DNA of 64,000 bases from Carya illinoinensis. Its lineage: Eukaryota > Streptophyta > Magnoliopsida > Fagales > Juglandaceae. Below, one piece after another: positions 49,653 to 61,384 of the stretch (position 1 is its first letter; every line of letters starts with the position of its first letter). The stretch covers positions 4,340,001 through 4,404,000 of the forward strand of contig NC_056758.1 of assembly GCF_018687715.1 (NCBI RefSeq), given 5' to 3'. Position numbers and translations under genes: made by a program. The notes beneath the pieces were generated by a model. That model was given only the letters and a program-made list of their open reading frames with translations, had not been told where the DNA came from and did no database searches.

Positions 49653-50889
49653 CCTATGGGAGGGCATACTGGTTCACAAAAGACTCACTCTAGGCTCGAG
49701 AGGGAATTCTTTTGGCATGGTATGAGGAAAGACATCAGAAAATACATAAGAGAATACAAGGTATGCCAAAGAAACAAAATAGAAAACCTTAAACCAGTTG
49801 GGGCCTTATAGCCTCTGCCAATACCTAATAAAGTGTGGGTGGATATTAGTATGGACTTTATAGAGGGGTTGCCTCTATCTAAGAGATACAGTGTAATCAT
49901 GGTAATGGTAGACAGGTTTAGCAAGTACAGTTATTTCCACTAGCTCACCCATACACAATAGCAATAGTCACAAAAGCATTCATGGAAAACATATTCAAAT
50001 TAGATGGCATGCCACATAGCATAATCAGTGATCGAGATGCAATATTCACAAGCCACTTTTGAAAGGAAATCTTCCATTTAAGTGGAAGAAAGCTACTAAT
50101 GAGTTTGGCGTACCATCTCCAAATAGATGGACAGATAGAAGTGATGAACAAATGATTAGAAGGATATCTCAGGTGCTTTACTAGTGACAAACCCAAAAAT
50201 TGGGCTAGTTGGCTAGCCTTAGCCGAGTGGACAAACAATACCTTAGAGCACTCTTCCACAAGGTTTACCCCCTTTGAGGTATTATACGGACAGAAGCCAC
50301 CATGGCTCCTCCCATATGAGCCTGGAACCACGGCAGTACAAGTTGTTGAAGATGAAATGCAAAGCCGAGACTTCATCCTCACCTTGGTGTGAGAAAACCT
50401 ACAAGAAGCTCAGACACAATGAAGCATTACGAGGACAATAAAAGAACAGAAATGGAATATAACATGGGGGATTGGGTCTATTTGAGGTTAAGACCCTATA
50501 GGCAGACAACGACCGTAGTGAGGAAAAGCTTGGAGCCTTCCCCACGGTACTTTAGGCCTTTCCAAATCATTCAAAAAATTGGAAAAGTTGCATACAAGGT
50601 CGATTTGCCCAAAGAATCCAAGATTTACCCAGTATTTCACATATCTTGCCTCAAAAAGAAGCTTGGAACCCAAATAAACCTTGACCCTAGATTGCCAATA
50701 GTGATGGAAGATGGCACAATGGCTCCCAAACCAAAGAAAATAATAGAGAGAAGGCTCAAGAAAAAGGGAGATTGTGCGGAAGTTGACTTTTTGATTCAGT
50801 GGAAGGGAGCTAACAAGGAGGATGCCACCTGGGTAGATGCAGGAGAGCTACGCAAGGCATATTCTGAACTCGAGGGCAAGTTCTTTTGA
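49653..50889 (+). pseudogene. Chromovirus integrase and chromodomain, broken
   Basis: After S2 the zinc finger continues (GGHTGSQKTHSRL, then FFWHGMRKDI and VCQRNK). The catalytic core shows VWVDISMDFIEGLP (first Asp), IISDRDAIFTSHF (second Asp) and the DGQIEVMN segment (Glu), with stops between. The last open piece, 50389-50889 (166 codons), holds the GDWVYLRLRPYRQ and KIYPVFHISCLKK blocks, then a chromodomain (FLIQWKGANKEDATWVD) and ends at TGA 50887-50889. The chromodomain in related elements directs insertion by binding modified histones. Confidence 0.88.
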
Positions 50890-50901
50890 AGGAATGGGCT
50901 A

Positions 50902-51257
50902 TGTTACATGCCCAAATTTGTTCAAGTGTTAGTAGGGCTACGTATGTTAGGGAATAACTTAATTTGTTAAGGTTATTATTGGTTATGTGTGTTCTTTAAT
51001 TTAGTTGGGTCTAGATTGAGTCAATGGGCTGTTATAGTTAATGGGACATGATTTATAATGGGTTGTTATTTGCACTAGTCCATGCTTAGTGGGTCAGTTA
51101 TTTTCCGTTGAATGCAAGTCTGTGTTGCCTATTTAAGGCCAAAGCAATATGTGAATGAAATCATCAATTTAAATCACAAAAAGCGGAGTGCATCATTGGA
51201 GGGTCTGGCTCCCAAAAATGCTAGAATTTACCTAAATACATTTCTTTGACTATAACA
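50902..51257 (+). repeat. 3' LTR of the chromovirus (356 bp)
   Basis: It starts TGTTACATGCCCAAATTTG, preceded by a short purine tract (GAAGGAATGGG), and ends GACTATAACA. It matches both halves of the 5' LTR. It contains the 137 bp missing from the 5' copy and the uninterrupted site of the 1249-bp insertion. Confidence 0.88.
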
Positions 51258-53149
51258 TAGGGGTCGGAGATAATGGTAATTTTGATGTCGTGTCCATAAA
51301 CATTTGGTGCTAGTTGGTTCGAAGAAAGTATTGGAATTGAAGCTCAATCTCTCTCTCTTCTCTATATCTTTTCCTGTTTGGCCGTTAAAACTTGAAAGAG
51401 CCATGCTACATCAATCCTTGAGACTCGTCTCGACAAAGAGTAAAAAGTTTCTTTTTTTATTTTTTTATTTTTTATCCAATTTTTTATATTTTTAAATATG
51501 TTTTTTAAAAAATTCACAATATCACTAAAAAAAAAAAATTTAAGCACTAATTAAAAAAAAAGAAAAAAATTTTATCAAGACCCAAATTCGATAGGACTAG
51601 CATTTTTTAACTTGAAAATCCTAAAATTTATTTTTTAAAAATCTAAATTATTAATCGGATGAGTTTTTTTGGCCAAAAACTCAAAAATTAAAAATGATGT
51701 TCTGGTTATAATTATAAGGTTAAGTGCATGTTTATGATTGTGGTGGAAAATATAATGTATAGTTTTAAGATTTATAGCTTATAACTTAAGTAATAAGATC
51801 TACTATTAAAAGGTTATTTATTATTTAGTAACCATATATTTAAAACACTTTCAATCATGTTAAGTTTATTTGAAAACAAATTAAAAAAATACTTTCTGAT
51901 GTAGAAATTACGATTATTTAAATTTTTAAAAGATTAAAATCATCTCTGAAAATTTGAAAATTATAATTATCTTAAAGTTGTACAGGTATTTTCGTCTATT
52001 GATAGTCTTTTTAAAATTCAAATTACATTTCGTATTATCCAAAAACATACTTTTTAGAAAAATTATTAAAATGATATTTTTTTTCAAACATACTTTTTAA
52101 CTTATTTGAGATTAAAAGTGTTTTGATATATAACATCTAAATAACCTAATTTTTATATTAAAGAGCTTTTAAATCTATTTAAATACTTTTTAAGATTCTT
52201 ATCATAATCTCAAATAGGCTCTAAAATATGTTAAGATAAATATAAATATAAATATATATAATTAACTATAAATTTTAGAAGACGATCAATTTCAAAGAAG
52301 TGGGTGGACTTATTGCTCTCAACAGTACTTTTGAAACTAGTCAAATATACTTGCTTCCTTTTTAAGTTCTAGCCGTGTAACAAGGTATTTTTACATAATA
52401 CAAATATTATTAAATTAAATATTTTATTTTTAAATATTACTTAAATATAAATATTTTGTTATTTTAATCATTATCTAATTATTACAAATTTTTTAAACAG
52501 AATACAAATTTTTTAATTTTTAAAATAAAAATTATATTAAAAAAATTATATTCAACCAGTTTTTTAACTTTAAAATATTTTTATTCAACTTTTTCTTTCC
52601 TTTCCTAAAACTCATAAAGACATTTAATTTAAATCATTTTACTATTATTTACAAATTATTTCACCACCAATTATAAATATTTTAAAATATTTAAATGTCC
52701 AAATGAGCCATCTTGTTATAACAAAATATAAGAGTATAGTCTTTTTTTGTTTTATATGTTTGTCAACGACGTGGCCTAGAAAATGTGCAATGGTATATCG
52801 ACAACTCTTTTATAACTCATTTCAAACAATCAATGAAATCATGTCACTCCATTAAAAAAAATGTAATATTACAAAACCATCCTCCATTTCATGTAGAGTT
52901 GTAAAATAGTTGTTAGGTTATCATTATTTTTAAAAATATGCATATCAAGAGGAAAATATGAAATATACATATCAATATATTGTAATTAGAAATATGTATA
53001 TTTTATAATTTCTTCAACTTATTTTTAGTATTGTGAAATCACCATTTGTCCCAAAACTTTAAGATAATGGAAAAATGTAGATTTTATTATTTGTATTATA
53101 TTATTAACATTATCGCTCACCTATGAGCCAAACTTTTTCTCAATGAGTA
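51258..53149. other. AT-rich spacer with a probable MITE
   Basis: No gene is seen. About 51400-51605 has imperfect inverted ends (CCATGCTACATCAATCCTTG and AGGACTAGCATTT on the other side) around a T/A-rich body, consistent with a small non-autonomous element. The rest is AT-rich without recognisable features. Confidence 0.45.
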
Positions 53150-55022
53150 GGTCCAACTAGGGGTGCTACCCTCCCCTGCATGGGCGAGGGCGGGGTACCC
53201 CATTCGATAACTGGGGTGTGGGGTGGATATCCAACTATTCGCCCCCCACATGGGTGCATTTGGGCCTTTGGCTCATTTCAATTATTTTGAGCTAGATCAA
53301 TTTTTTAGGTTCAAAATAGCCCAAAAACACATTCAAACATATTTTTGGACCTAAAATTTAAGTACAACTATATTTATATATTAAGAAAACTAAAACAATT
53401 ATGAATAGAAACTATTAACTATATACTAATTATTAAGTTCCAAGTTCCAACTAATACTATTAGTCTATTAAGTACTAAGTAATAACCATCACTAAGGCAT
53501 TAAGATATTTCAAATTTACAAATGATACAAAATAAGACAACTAATAAACTATTACAAAATTACAAAGACATATAAAAGTAATAAATACTACAAATTGTAC
53601 TATTAACGTTACAACTAATTGTAAATTAACAAAATCATAACATTGGAAAGTTTGATTAATTTTGGGCAGCGGTGAGTTCATTGAGACTCTGAGTTGTGTT
53701 CACTGTTGAGTGCTATGAGAATTAAATTCAAGATCATAAAACCTGCAATAATAATAAGTTAAAAATAAAACTAATTAGTATTATAAATATAAAGTTATAA
53801 CTTATAAAAAAATATTAAGGGATTAAATGTGCAAACCATGAACAATGGTGGGTCTAGACTCTAATATACACGAAGTCATACTGTAGTTGAGGTAGCCGTA
53901 GACGTCGTCTGAGGTATCACTACAACAATTCAATTTAAAATTAACACCAATTAAATGAAAATAAATAAATTAAAATAAGAAAATTGAATTCAAGTAATAA
54001 ATTACTAGTTGTAGGCTCATCAACACCCTCCTCCTTGGAATCGATGTGATAATAATCAATAACATATGGAACATGAATTGAACTCACCGTGATCCAATTT
54101 GAAATGCAAATCAAAATCTCGACAGTGGTAGGATCTAATAAGCTCCAGAATGAATCCAATATGTGCCTTCCGATGCTAAAGACTGATTTTGAGGCTACGG
54201 TACTAATTGGGATGACCAAAATATTGCGGGCTATTTGTGCAAGGACGGGATACTTGGGGACATGTATCATTTACAAGCTAAGATATCAAAGTCTCGTACA
54301 TATGGTTCAAGATCCGCTGCAAAGTGTCTATCAATCTCTGACTTAGCCTTTGGAGCATTACTCGTGAATGGGTTCTGCTCCATCCTGTCACCCTAGTCCA
54401 ATCTATGTTTTTTCTCAGCCTTGGGATCTGGAACTAATGGGGGGATAGATATAGGTGCCGCAATATTACATCCCCACAATGGTAAACTCATCAAATAATC
54501 TATTAAGGATTTTCCTAACTCTTGATGCAATATGCTTTGCTCATATTTGCTTGTAAGCAATAACCAATTCATATATAATGCCATCCACATTAAACCAGGG
54601 ATAAAGGACAATAGCAACATATAACAACATATTATCCCTATCGAAATCTCCCCCCTAATACTTGTTGTGCTTCTCCCTTATCAACAATGCCATCTCCAGC
54701 AACCTAGTGTGACAGCCTGCGATAATCTTCTCTAATTATTCTTTTATCTTACATATTTGTTGACAAAAATGATTAGTAACCTCGTAGAAAAGCCTTAGAA
54801 AATCTATGAAAGTAGATACAACATCCCAGTTCTCAGTCATAAGCTTCCCTAATCCCGAGTGATCATCAAAATATTTTACATATTGAATGTCTTCCTCATC
54901 CAATAATGCAAATGCTAACTTATACTCGTGAACCGCCTCCAACATAAAAAATATTGAGTTCCATCGTGTAGTCAAATTAGTACAAAACTCCTTCAATATT
55001 AGGCCCATAGATCTCACACCAA

Positions 55023-55553
55023 CATTGAATTTCTTCAATCTCACATGAGAAGGTCTCAGCCATCTCACAGCAGTCCTAACCCGAGCAATCGAGTCTTGAA
55101 ATTTTTTCATATTATCATTGATAATAAGATTAAGAATATGTGCCGCATATTTCACATGCAAATAATCACTATCAAAGATTGTTTTATTTGTCTATCTAAG
55201 AAAGGTCTTAAGATATCCTTATGCGACATCGTTAGATGAGATATTATCACTATAGATGTCACAATGCATGTCAATCCCCACTCCTTACATTGAATTTCTC
55301 CAATCTCATATGAGAATATCTCAGCCATCTCACAGCAGTCTTGACTTGAGCAATCGAGTTTTGAAATTTTTTCATATTATCATTAATAATGAGATTAAGA
55401 ATATATGCCGCATACTTCACATGCAAATAATCACTGTCAAAGATTGTTTTATTTGCCTATCTAAGAAAGGTCTTTAGATATCTTTATGCGACATCGTTAG
55501 GCGAGATATTATCAATATACATGTCACAACGCATGTCAACCCCCACTCCTTTA
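55023..55553. repeat. 265-bp tandem duplication in the hAT transposase
   Basis: The block starting CATTGAATTTCT at 55023 recurs at 55288 and runs through matching CTCAGCCATCTCACAGCAGTC, GCAAATAATCACT and TATGCGACATCGTTAG words to about 55553. The copies have diverged by scattered substitutions, so the duplication is not recent. Confidence 0.88.
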
Positions 55554-55934
55554 TAGTGGCCTCTAAGACCCTCTCATTCGTCTCATCCTTATGATTGGTA
55601 ATTTGATAAAATTTGAGAATTTTTTTATGCAATGTTCAATCACAATCAACAAAATGACAAGTCAAATATATATAATTAAAATTTTGGACCAATGTCCAAC
55701 AATTAGTGGTGAGACAAGCAAGCTGACCTAACAAAAAACCCCTTAACTTTTCTTTTTCAGATCAGTAATATTTTTTTTACATCATTTGCCACTATGTGGC
55801 GAGAAGGAAGTTAAAACCTTGGTTCCAAGTAGTGAGAATACACTTGGAACCCTTTCACATCCACAATTGGAAAATGTAGATCATCCATGATGACCATACG
55901 AGCTAGGTGTATCCTACATTCCTTAGAATCATAC

Positions 55935-58425
55935 TGATGAAGCGCTAAAACTGCATGATTAAGTTATTTAAGTGAATAAATTGTTTAATAAAAAAATGAT
56001 TTAAGTACTTAATTATGCAATAGATCACAATACTTGAATCAATTGATAATTCTAATATTCTTAGTGCTTTCGAAGATTTATAATGCAATTATTTCACATG
56101 AAAATAAATATTTCAATTTTATTCCTCTTATAACAGGAAAGGTTTGGAAGAGAAATGGAAGAATCGAGAAAAGCCCAAAGAGCGAGGTGTGGAAGAATGT
56201 GAGAAGAAGAGTAAATGAATTTTGAGACTAAACATTTCTTCAATAACGGGCTTGATGGGCTTGCTAGTAGCTAGACAGGAACCTTTGCTGGGAGTGCTGG
56301 GCTTCGAGAGATTGAGAGAGAGATCATCTGGGTTTCTTTTGTTATTTTTCTGTTTTTCTTTCTTTTGGCTGTTGAGGTGCAGACCATAAAAGGCCCTCTC
56401 TTCAGTTATTTTATTTTATTGTTTTTTCCTTAGTTTGAGCTGAGTGGTAGTCGGCGTGAGGTTGAAAGCAGAACTGAAGCTCACACATGCATCAAAACAG
56501 CAACTCACAGCCAGCCACTCACACATGCAGAAAACTTGGGACCACAGCAGCTCATACATGCAGAAAACTTGGGAGCATCATCACTCACGGATGGAAAGCA
56601 GCAGAACCAAGCACATGGCTGGGCGAAAACTTGATTCTCTTTACTTTGCTGAACATGGCTTGAACATGGTAGGATGCTGGAACTCACGGATGGAAGGGAA
56701 CCAAATCAATAAACACAGCAGACAGCACGCAAGAAAGCAACAGAATCATGTGCTGGACCAAAAACAGAACCGTGCACATGGTCTACGGGGCTCCAGCTCT
56801 TTTTCTTTTTTTCTTTATCATTTTTTTTGTTATTCTTTTGAGCTGGCTGTAAGCTTACAGACCTTATAAAATTGGGGGCTTGAAGCTTATTGGAACACTC
56901 ATTTTTTTTTTCTTTTCTTTACGTTGCAGACGGGAGGTTTACTTTTTTTTCTTCTTTTTCATTCGGCGACAGCAGAGTGGCTAAGCTGGGAGTTGTTAGT
57001 TTGTTCTTTCATTTTCTTTCTTTTTCGTTTAAACTGGGAAACGGCAGAGTGGAGTTTTAGTTTCTATTTTTTTTCTTTCTTTCGTTCAGACAGAGAACAG
57101 GGGCGGAAGCTCGCATTTTTGGATTTGTTTCTGTTATTTTACGTTCTTAGTGCAGATAGTAGACGGCTGGTTTTGTTTTACACACATTAGTTTTTCTTCT
57201 TCTTTTCATTTTCGTTCGGTGCAGCAGCGCAGCAGAGTAGTCCTGAGTGTTATTTTTCTTTCTTTTTCATGTAAACGGAGGCAACTGTTGTTGTCTACTT
57301 CACCTCATTTCTATTCAGCAGTAGCTTAGTTGGAGTTTTATTTTCCTTCTTTTGTTTCAGACGCTACAGCAGAGGCTGATTATTCTTTCTTTTGTTTTAT
57401 TCATTCTTGCTTTGCTTTCAGCTAGGAGAGGCGGCTAGTTTTCATTACTGGATTTTTTTTACGTTTCATGTTTTATTTTGGACATCGGTTGGGCGGCTTG
57501 ATTGTTATTATTATTTTTTTTTTGTTCTTGTTAGTTCAAACGCAGGGCGGTGGGTTCTCTTCTTTCTATTACTTATTTTCAATCCTTGATTTTATGGTGG
57601 TGCGGACGGACGGCATTTTATTATTTGAGGTATTGTTTTTTTTCGTTTGGGTAGAGACGTAGACCTTCGGCGCTGTTTTCAACCTTTTTCTTGTTTTTTT
57701 TATTTGATTAATTTTTAGTGGTTCAGACATTTGAGTTGGCGTTGGGCTCTCTCTTGGTTATTTTTATATTTCTTCTCACAGATTTGTTTTAATAGCTTTG
57801 TTTAGATTAATTTTTGTTGCTAAAAATATCATGCGTAACTAATTTATGAAGCTTGGGTTGTGGAATGAAGCTTGATTTGTTTTGGATTCTAGATCGATGC
57901 AATATTTTGTTGATAATTGTTGATTTCACTATGTTACTAGTCGAATTTAAATTGAAAATAGATTGCGGTTCTTGCCCTTGTTTTGTTGTTGACGTAAGGC
58001 ACAACAAAAGCTTGAAAACTATCAAGGCCTCTCTCAGTTGTTTGTTAATGTGTGTTTAACTAGTAAAGTAGAGAATCCCTTAGGAAAATATTGCAAAACT
58101 TGAGCTTAACTTTTTATCTTCCGATTATCAATGCCTTGATTGGGTTGTTAATCGAGAAAATTATCAAGAATCCAAAATAAAGAGAGTCTCAAACCCAACC
58201 CAAGTGTTTGTTAATTTGCCTTTTTGATTAGAAACTCTAATTTCAACTTCGATTATTTTTTTTGCATTGCATTTTAATTTTATTTTCATCTCTGTCGACA
58301 CATTTGTTACTCAAAAATCTCATATACGCTTTGATAACCCTTTGTCCCTGTGAAATACGATCCTGTACTTATCCTTGATACAACTTGACACTTCTACACT
58401 TGGAAGCACATTCGAAACCGAGTCA
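55935..58425 (+). repeat. Solo LTR B (2491 bp), TSD CATAC
   Basis: It begins TGATGAAGCGCTAAAAC and ends CGAAACCGAGTCA, with perfect CATAC duplications at 55930-55934 and 58426-58430. Near its right end it has CCCTGTGAAATACGATCCTGT, the same phrase as in solo LTR A (4962-7625), and its left terminus aligns with that of A. It is non-coding and T-rich in the middle (56900-57700). The hAT coding text rejoins exactly when it is taken out (LKGYTKYDSKEC). Confidence 0.85.
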
Positions 58426-60454
58426 CATACTTCGTGTACCCCTTCAACATTGCACCCAACCACTCCCATCCTCCATTTTTTTAAGTCCAATTTTTAGCCT
58501 AGATTGGCTCTTCTCTTATAAAGATATTAGAATTAGACTTTTTTTACAATGTTCTTCTAAGAGCACATTTAATTGTGAGGTACTATGTTTCCTATAGTAA
58601 TATCCATAAATTTTAAAATAATGGTTACACTTGGTTTAGGGGTTATTAGGGTTACTATCCTCTAGTTTGGTAAAGTGAGACCAAACTATGGAAACAAGTT
58701 TCTTGTTGGGCTTGGGGGCAGGGCAAGGTTCTTGGGGGCAGGGCATAGTGGCAAGGTAGGGATAGGGCTACCTTTAATAGGGGAGCTCATACTAGAATTT
58801 GTCAGCATTTCCATTAACTCAAGCAAACAACAAATATGAAATTATAACAAACATGAAAATTATTAATATCCAACCAAGTGCAATGCATTCCAAAACAGAT
58901 TTTATTATTTTTAGGATATAGTTGTTCACCTTCTAATTAAATAAATTTTTAATATATATATATATATATATATACTTTGATCTATATGATCAAAGACTTT
59001 AAATAATCAACTTTCTAGAATTAATTTTAAAAGTGGAAAATTATGTTATTCTACAGGATAAAATGGAATGAACAGGTTTTATATGAATTGAGATGAACAC
59101 GAAAAGAATAATAATAAAAATGAAAAAGTAAAAATAAAAACTTATGTTTAAAATGTCCTATATATTTTCTCCATATCATGACTGATATCACAAGACACAA
59201 GGTATTGAATCTCTAAAATACAAAAATGCATGAAGGGTACAAGACAAAAGTAACATCTCCTTGTCCCAGCAAAACCTAAACATAATCGAAAGTTGTTCAT
59301 CAATTTGAACAAGAAAACTCATTTGTAAAACCCAAATCCAATCGCAACAACCCTTAAAGAGACAAGAAAAAAACACGATAGAGAATTTCTCCAAGGCCGT
59401 AACACACCAGATCTCACACTTGCAACAATTAATCCACCATTAGATCCCATTAACAAACTGTTTACTACAAGTTTCTTTATCGATTTTTGTGTTCTTGTGT
59501 TCATCAATTTATGTGGTGATGAATGGTTGAAGGAAAACTAAAGGTGGAAGGAAAAATGCATGAAAATTGAAATAAATCACAAAATCCTAATAAATCACAA
59601 TCCAAACATTTAATCACAATCGGATCCATCACACACATGCACAATCAATCCTCCACAGTACACAATTTACAATCTCATCATCTATCTTCATTAATCTCAT
59701 CTTCCATTTAATTCCATAAACATATAAAATTAAAAAAAAAAAAAAAAAAGGAGATGAGATATTCGGAGTCTTGGACTTACCTTTGGCAATGACGGCGAGC
59801 ATAGATAGTGAAGAGGTTAGCTGTGGTGGCGATAGGGGGCTGTGACTGGGGAAGTGGAAGGAGAAGGACTGCAGAGTATATGGGTAATGTGGATTGGGGC
59901 GCAGGGCTTCAGTTCTAATCAAGGGGGGGTGGGTTTAGGTTAGTAAACTCGTGCACTGTTTTAAAAAAAAAAAAAAATTCGGGGTGAGTTTACTAACTTA
60001 ATTTTAAAAAAAAAGAGGTTTTTTTTTATAAATATATTATATAAATAATTATATAATTATATATAATATTATTAAAATTGGGGCGGGGTTCCACCCCATC
60101 CTACCCCTGTCCCTGCCAAAGACCTCAAATATAGGCGGGGGACCCTTGCCCTCGTTATGCTAATTGAGTAATCTGCCCAGCCACACAAGGGCGGGGTGGA
60201 CGAGCAGTAAGGGCGGGGCTCCGCTATCCACCCCTAGGTTCAACATATGAAATTACCACTTATTCAACAAGTTTAAATTAATGGAAAGAGATAGATTTAA
60301 TTATTGGTATTATATTCTTGAGGTAGAGTCTTGCCTACACATGAGATGAAGTGTTAGAAATATAATACAAATAATTAAACCTACATCATTCTTATCACTA
60401 GACAAATAGTCAATTGCAAGTCTGTTGTACTACTGTTTGGCTGGTTTTTAAATT

Positions 60455-60645
60455 GGAAAATGCTGCTGTGCTGCCCGGGAGATATCGCTCGAGTGTACCG
60501 CTCGGAAAAACAAAAATTTTTTTTCACTTAATGATTAAGAAAGTAATTTTAAGTATATTTGTGTATTTTTTTTATTTAATAATTAAAAAAATGATTAAAA
60601 AAATATGAAAATAATAAAAAAATAGCACTGGGTACGCCACCATCG
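60455..60645 (-). mobile_element. MITE, copy 2 (same family as 18220-18385)
   Basis: Reverse-complemented, it reads GCGTACCCAGTGCTA, a T/A-rich body with CTTAATCATTAAG, then GAGCGGTAC and GGGCAGCAC. These words occur in the same order as in copy 1 but on the opposite strand. Confidence 0.6.
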
Positions 60646-60854
60646 TTTTAAATTAGCTGTCCAGGACTCCAACGTTGCAACTATTGTTGAGCTGTCTTTT
60701 CTACACCACAAACAAATACTTGGTAATCTGTCACAATTTTAGTCACCATTTTTATTGGCCAACTTCAACCAACATTTTTTATCAACCAAATTAGGACCTA
60801 GCTAGGATTAATTTCTATTAATTTTTCTTTGAAATCTCAACCTAATATAATTTG

Positions 60855-61025
60855 AGTAATACTACATACAATCGTGGAATTACAAATACTGCACAATCGC
60901 TTTGAAAAAGAGTGAGGTCCACGATTAAAAAGTTAGTTTTTTTTCATGTGGATCCCATATTAATTCATTTTTTTCAAAGCAACTGCACACCGCTTGCACA
61001 ACCACGACTGCAAATATCATTTCTC
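60855..61025. mobile_element. Foldback MITE
   Basis: ACAATCGTGGAATTAC, TGCACAATCGCTTTGAAAAA and GGTCCAC at the left are mirrored at the right by GTGGATCC, TTTTTTTCAAAGCAACTGCA and AACCACGACTGCAAAT. Length is about 170 bp, with inverted arms of about 65 bp. Confidence 0.65.
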
Positions 61026-61384
61026 ATATAATTTATTGCATTTCTTGTAAATTTTTTTAAAATGTACTTTTTAACTTATTTAAAATTAAAAATACTTTAA
61101 TATATGACACTTGAATAACTTAATTTTATAACTAAAGTTATTTTTAAGGCTATTTAAGATTTAAAAAAAAAAAAAAAACTCTTAACGCAACCCTAAACAC
61201 ACTTAGTATTTGTAGGGAAAAAGTTATGTGAGGAATATTACGTATGTGTGGAAATTATATATATATATAGATAGTGAAAGTGGACATATTTAGAGAAAAA
61301 AAAACTTAATTTATTGGAACTGATTGTAATTTAAACATCAAGATGGAACATGATTCTGCATGTAAATAATATTGATCAACTGGA

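Larger units (their letters stand above)
41694..51257 (+). mobile_element. Ty3/gypsy chromovirus with two nested insertions
   Basis: A complete but dead element. It has a 5' LTR (41694-41814 plus 43073-43170, split by an insertion and carrying an internal deletion), a primer-binding site TTGGTCTCAAAGCC at about 43173-43186 (initiator tRNA-Met type), gag, protease, RT, RNase H, integrase, chromodomain and 3' LTR (50902-51257). The coding frame is broken by many stops and shifts. A solo LTR (46450-49647) splits the integrase zinc finger, and a 1249-bp insertion splits the 5' LTR. Without these the element is about 5.1 kb. The flanks ATGGG and TAGGG match only partly, so a TSD is not proven. The C-terminal chromodomain marks a chromovirus; the exact clade is not assigned. 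Confidence 0.9.
53941..58600 (-). pseudogene. hAT transposase, broken (BED finger, core, dimerisation domain)
   Basis: From the 5' side: a partial BED-finger-like end (STSQLNVLLEEHCKKS, about 58540-58590), then LKGYTKYDSKECRIHLARMV across the solo-LTR insertion point, then ILKFYQITNHKDETNERVLE. Next is the core frame 54736-55161 (HVKYAAHILNLIINDNMKK, RWLRPSHVRLKKF, TTRWNSIFFMLEAV), and finally the C-terminal hAT dimerisation domain 53941-54270 (KYPVLAQIARNILVIPISTV, FSIGRHILDSFWSLL). Stops and shifts interrupt it. A 265-bp tandem duplication and a 2.49 kb solo LTR add to the damage. The start codon was not determined. Confidence 0.85.
53158..60236 (-). mobile_element. hAT-superfamily DNA transposon (7.08 kb), nested with a solo LTR
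   Basis: The ends are TAGGGGTG at the left and CACCCCTA at the right, an 8-bp perfect terminal inverted repeat with GC-rich subterminal GGGCGGGG/CCCCGCCC words on both sides. The flanks GGTCCAAC (53150-53157) and GGTTCAAC (60237-60244) form an 8-bp TSD with one mismatch, as expected for hAT. Inside, on the minus strand, lies a broken hAT transposase (about 58600 down to 53941). A solo LTR (55935-58425) is inserted in its coding region. The transposase is dead, so mobility would need another copy. Confidence 0.9.
60237..61384. other. AT-rich spacer with MITEs
   Basis: It contains a foldback at 60288-60382, MITE copy 2 at about 60455-60645 and a second foldback element at 60855-61025. No gene was seen. 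The region next to 61385 should hold the 3' UTR of the WAT1-type gene. Confidence 0.55.

Noticed and set aside
56444..57662. Open frames with long runs of Phe and Leu on the plus strand
   Set aside because: They come from the T-rich middle of solo LTR B and show no conserved domain.
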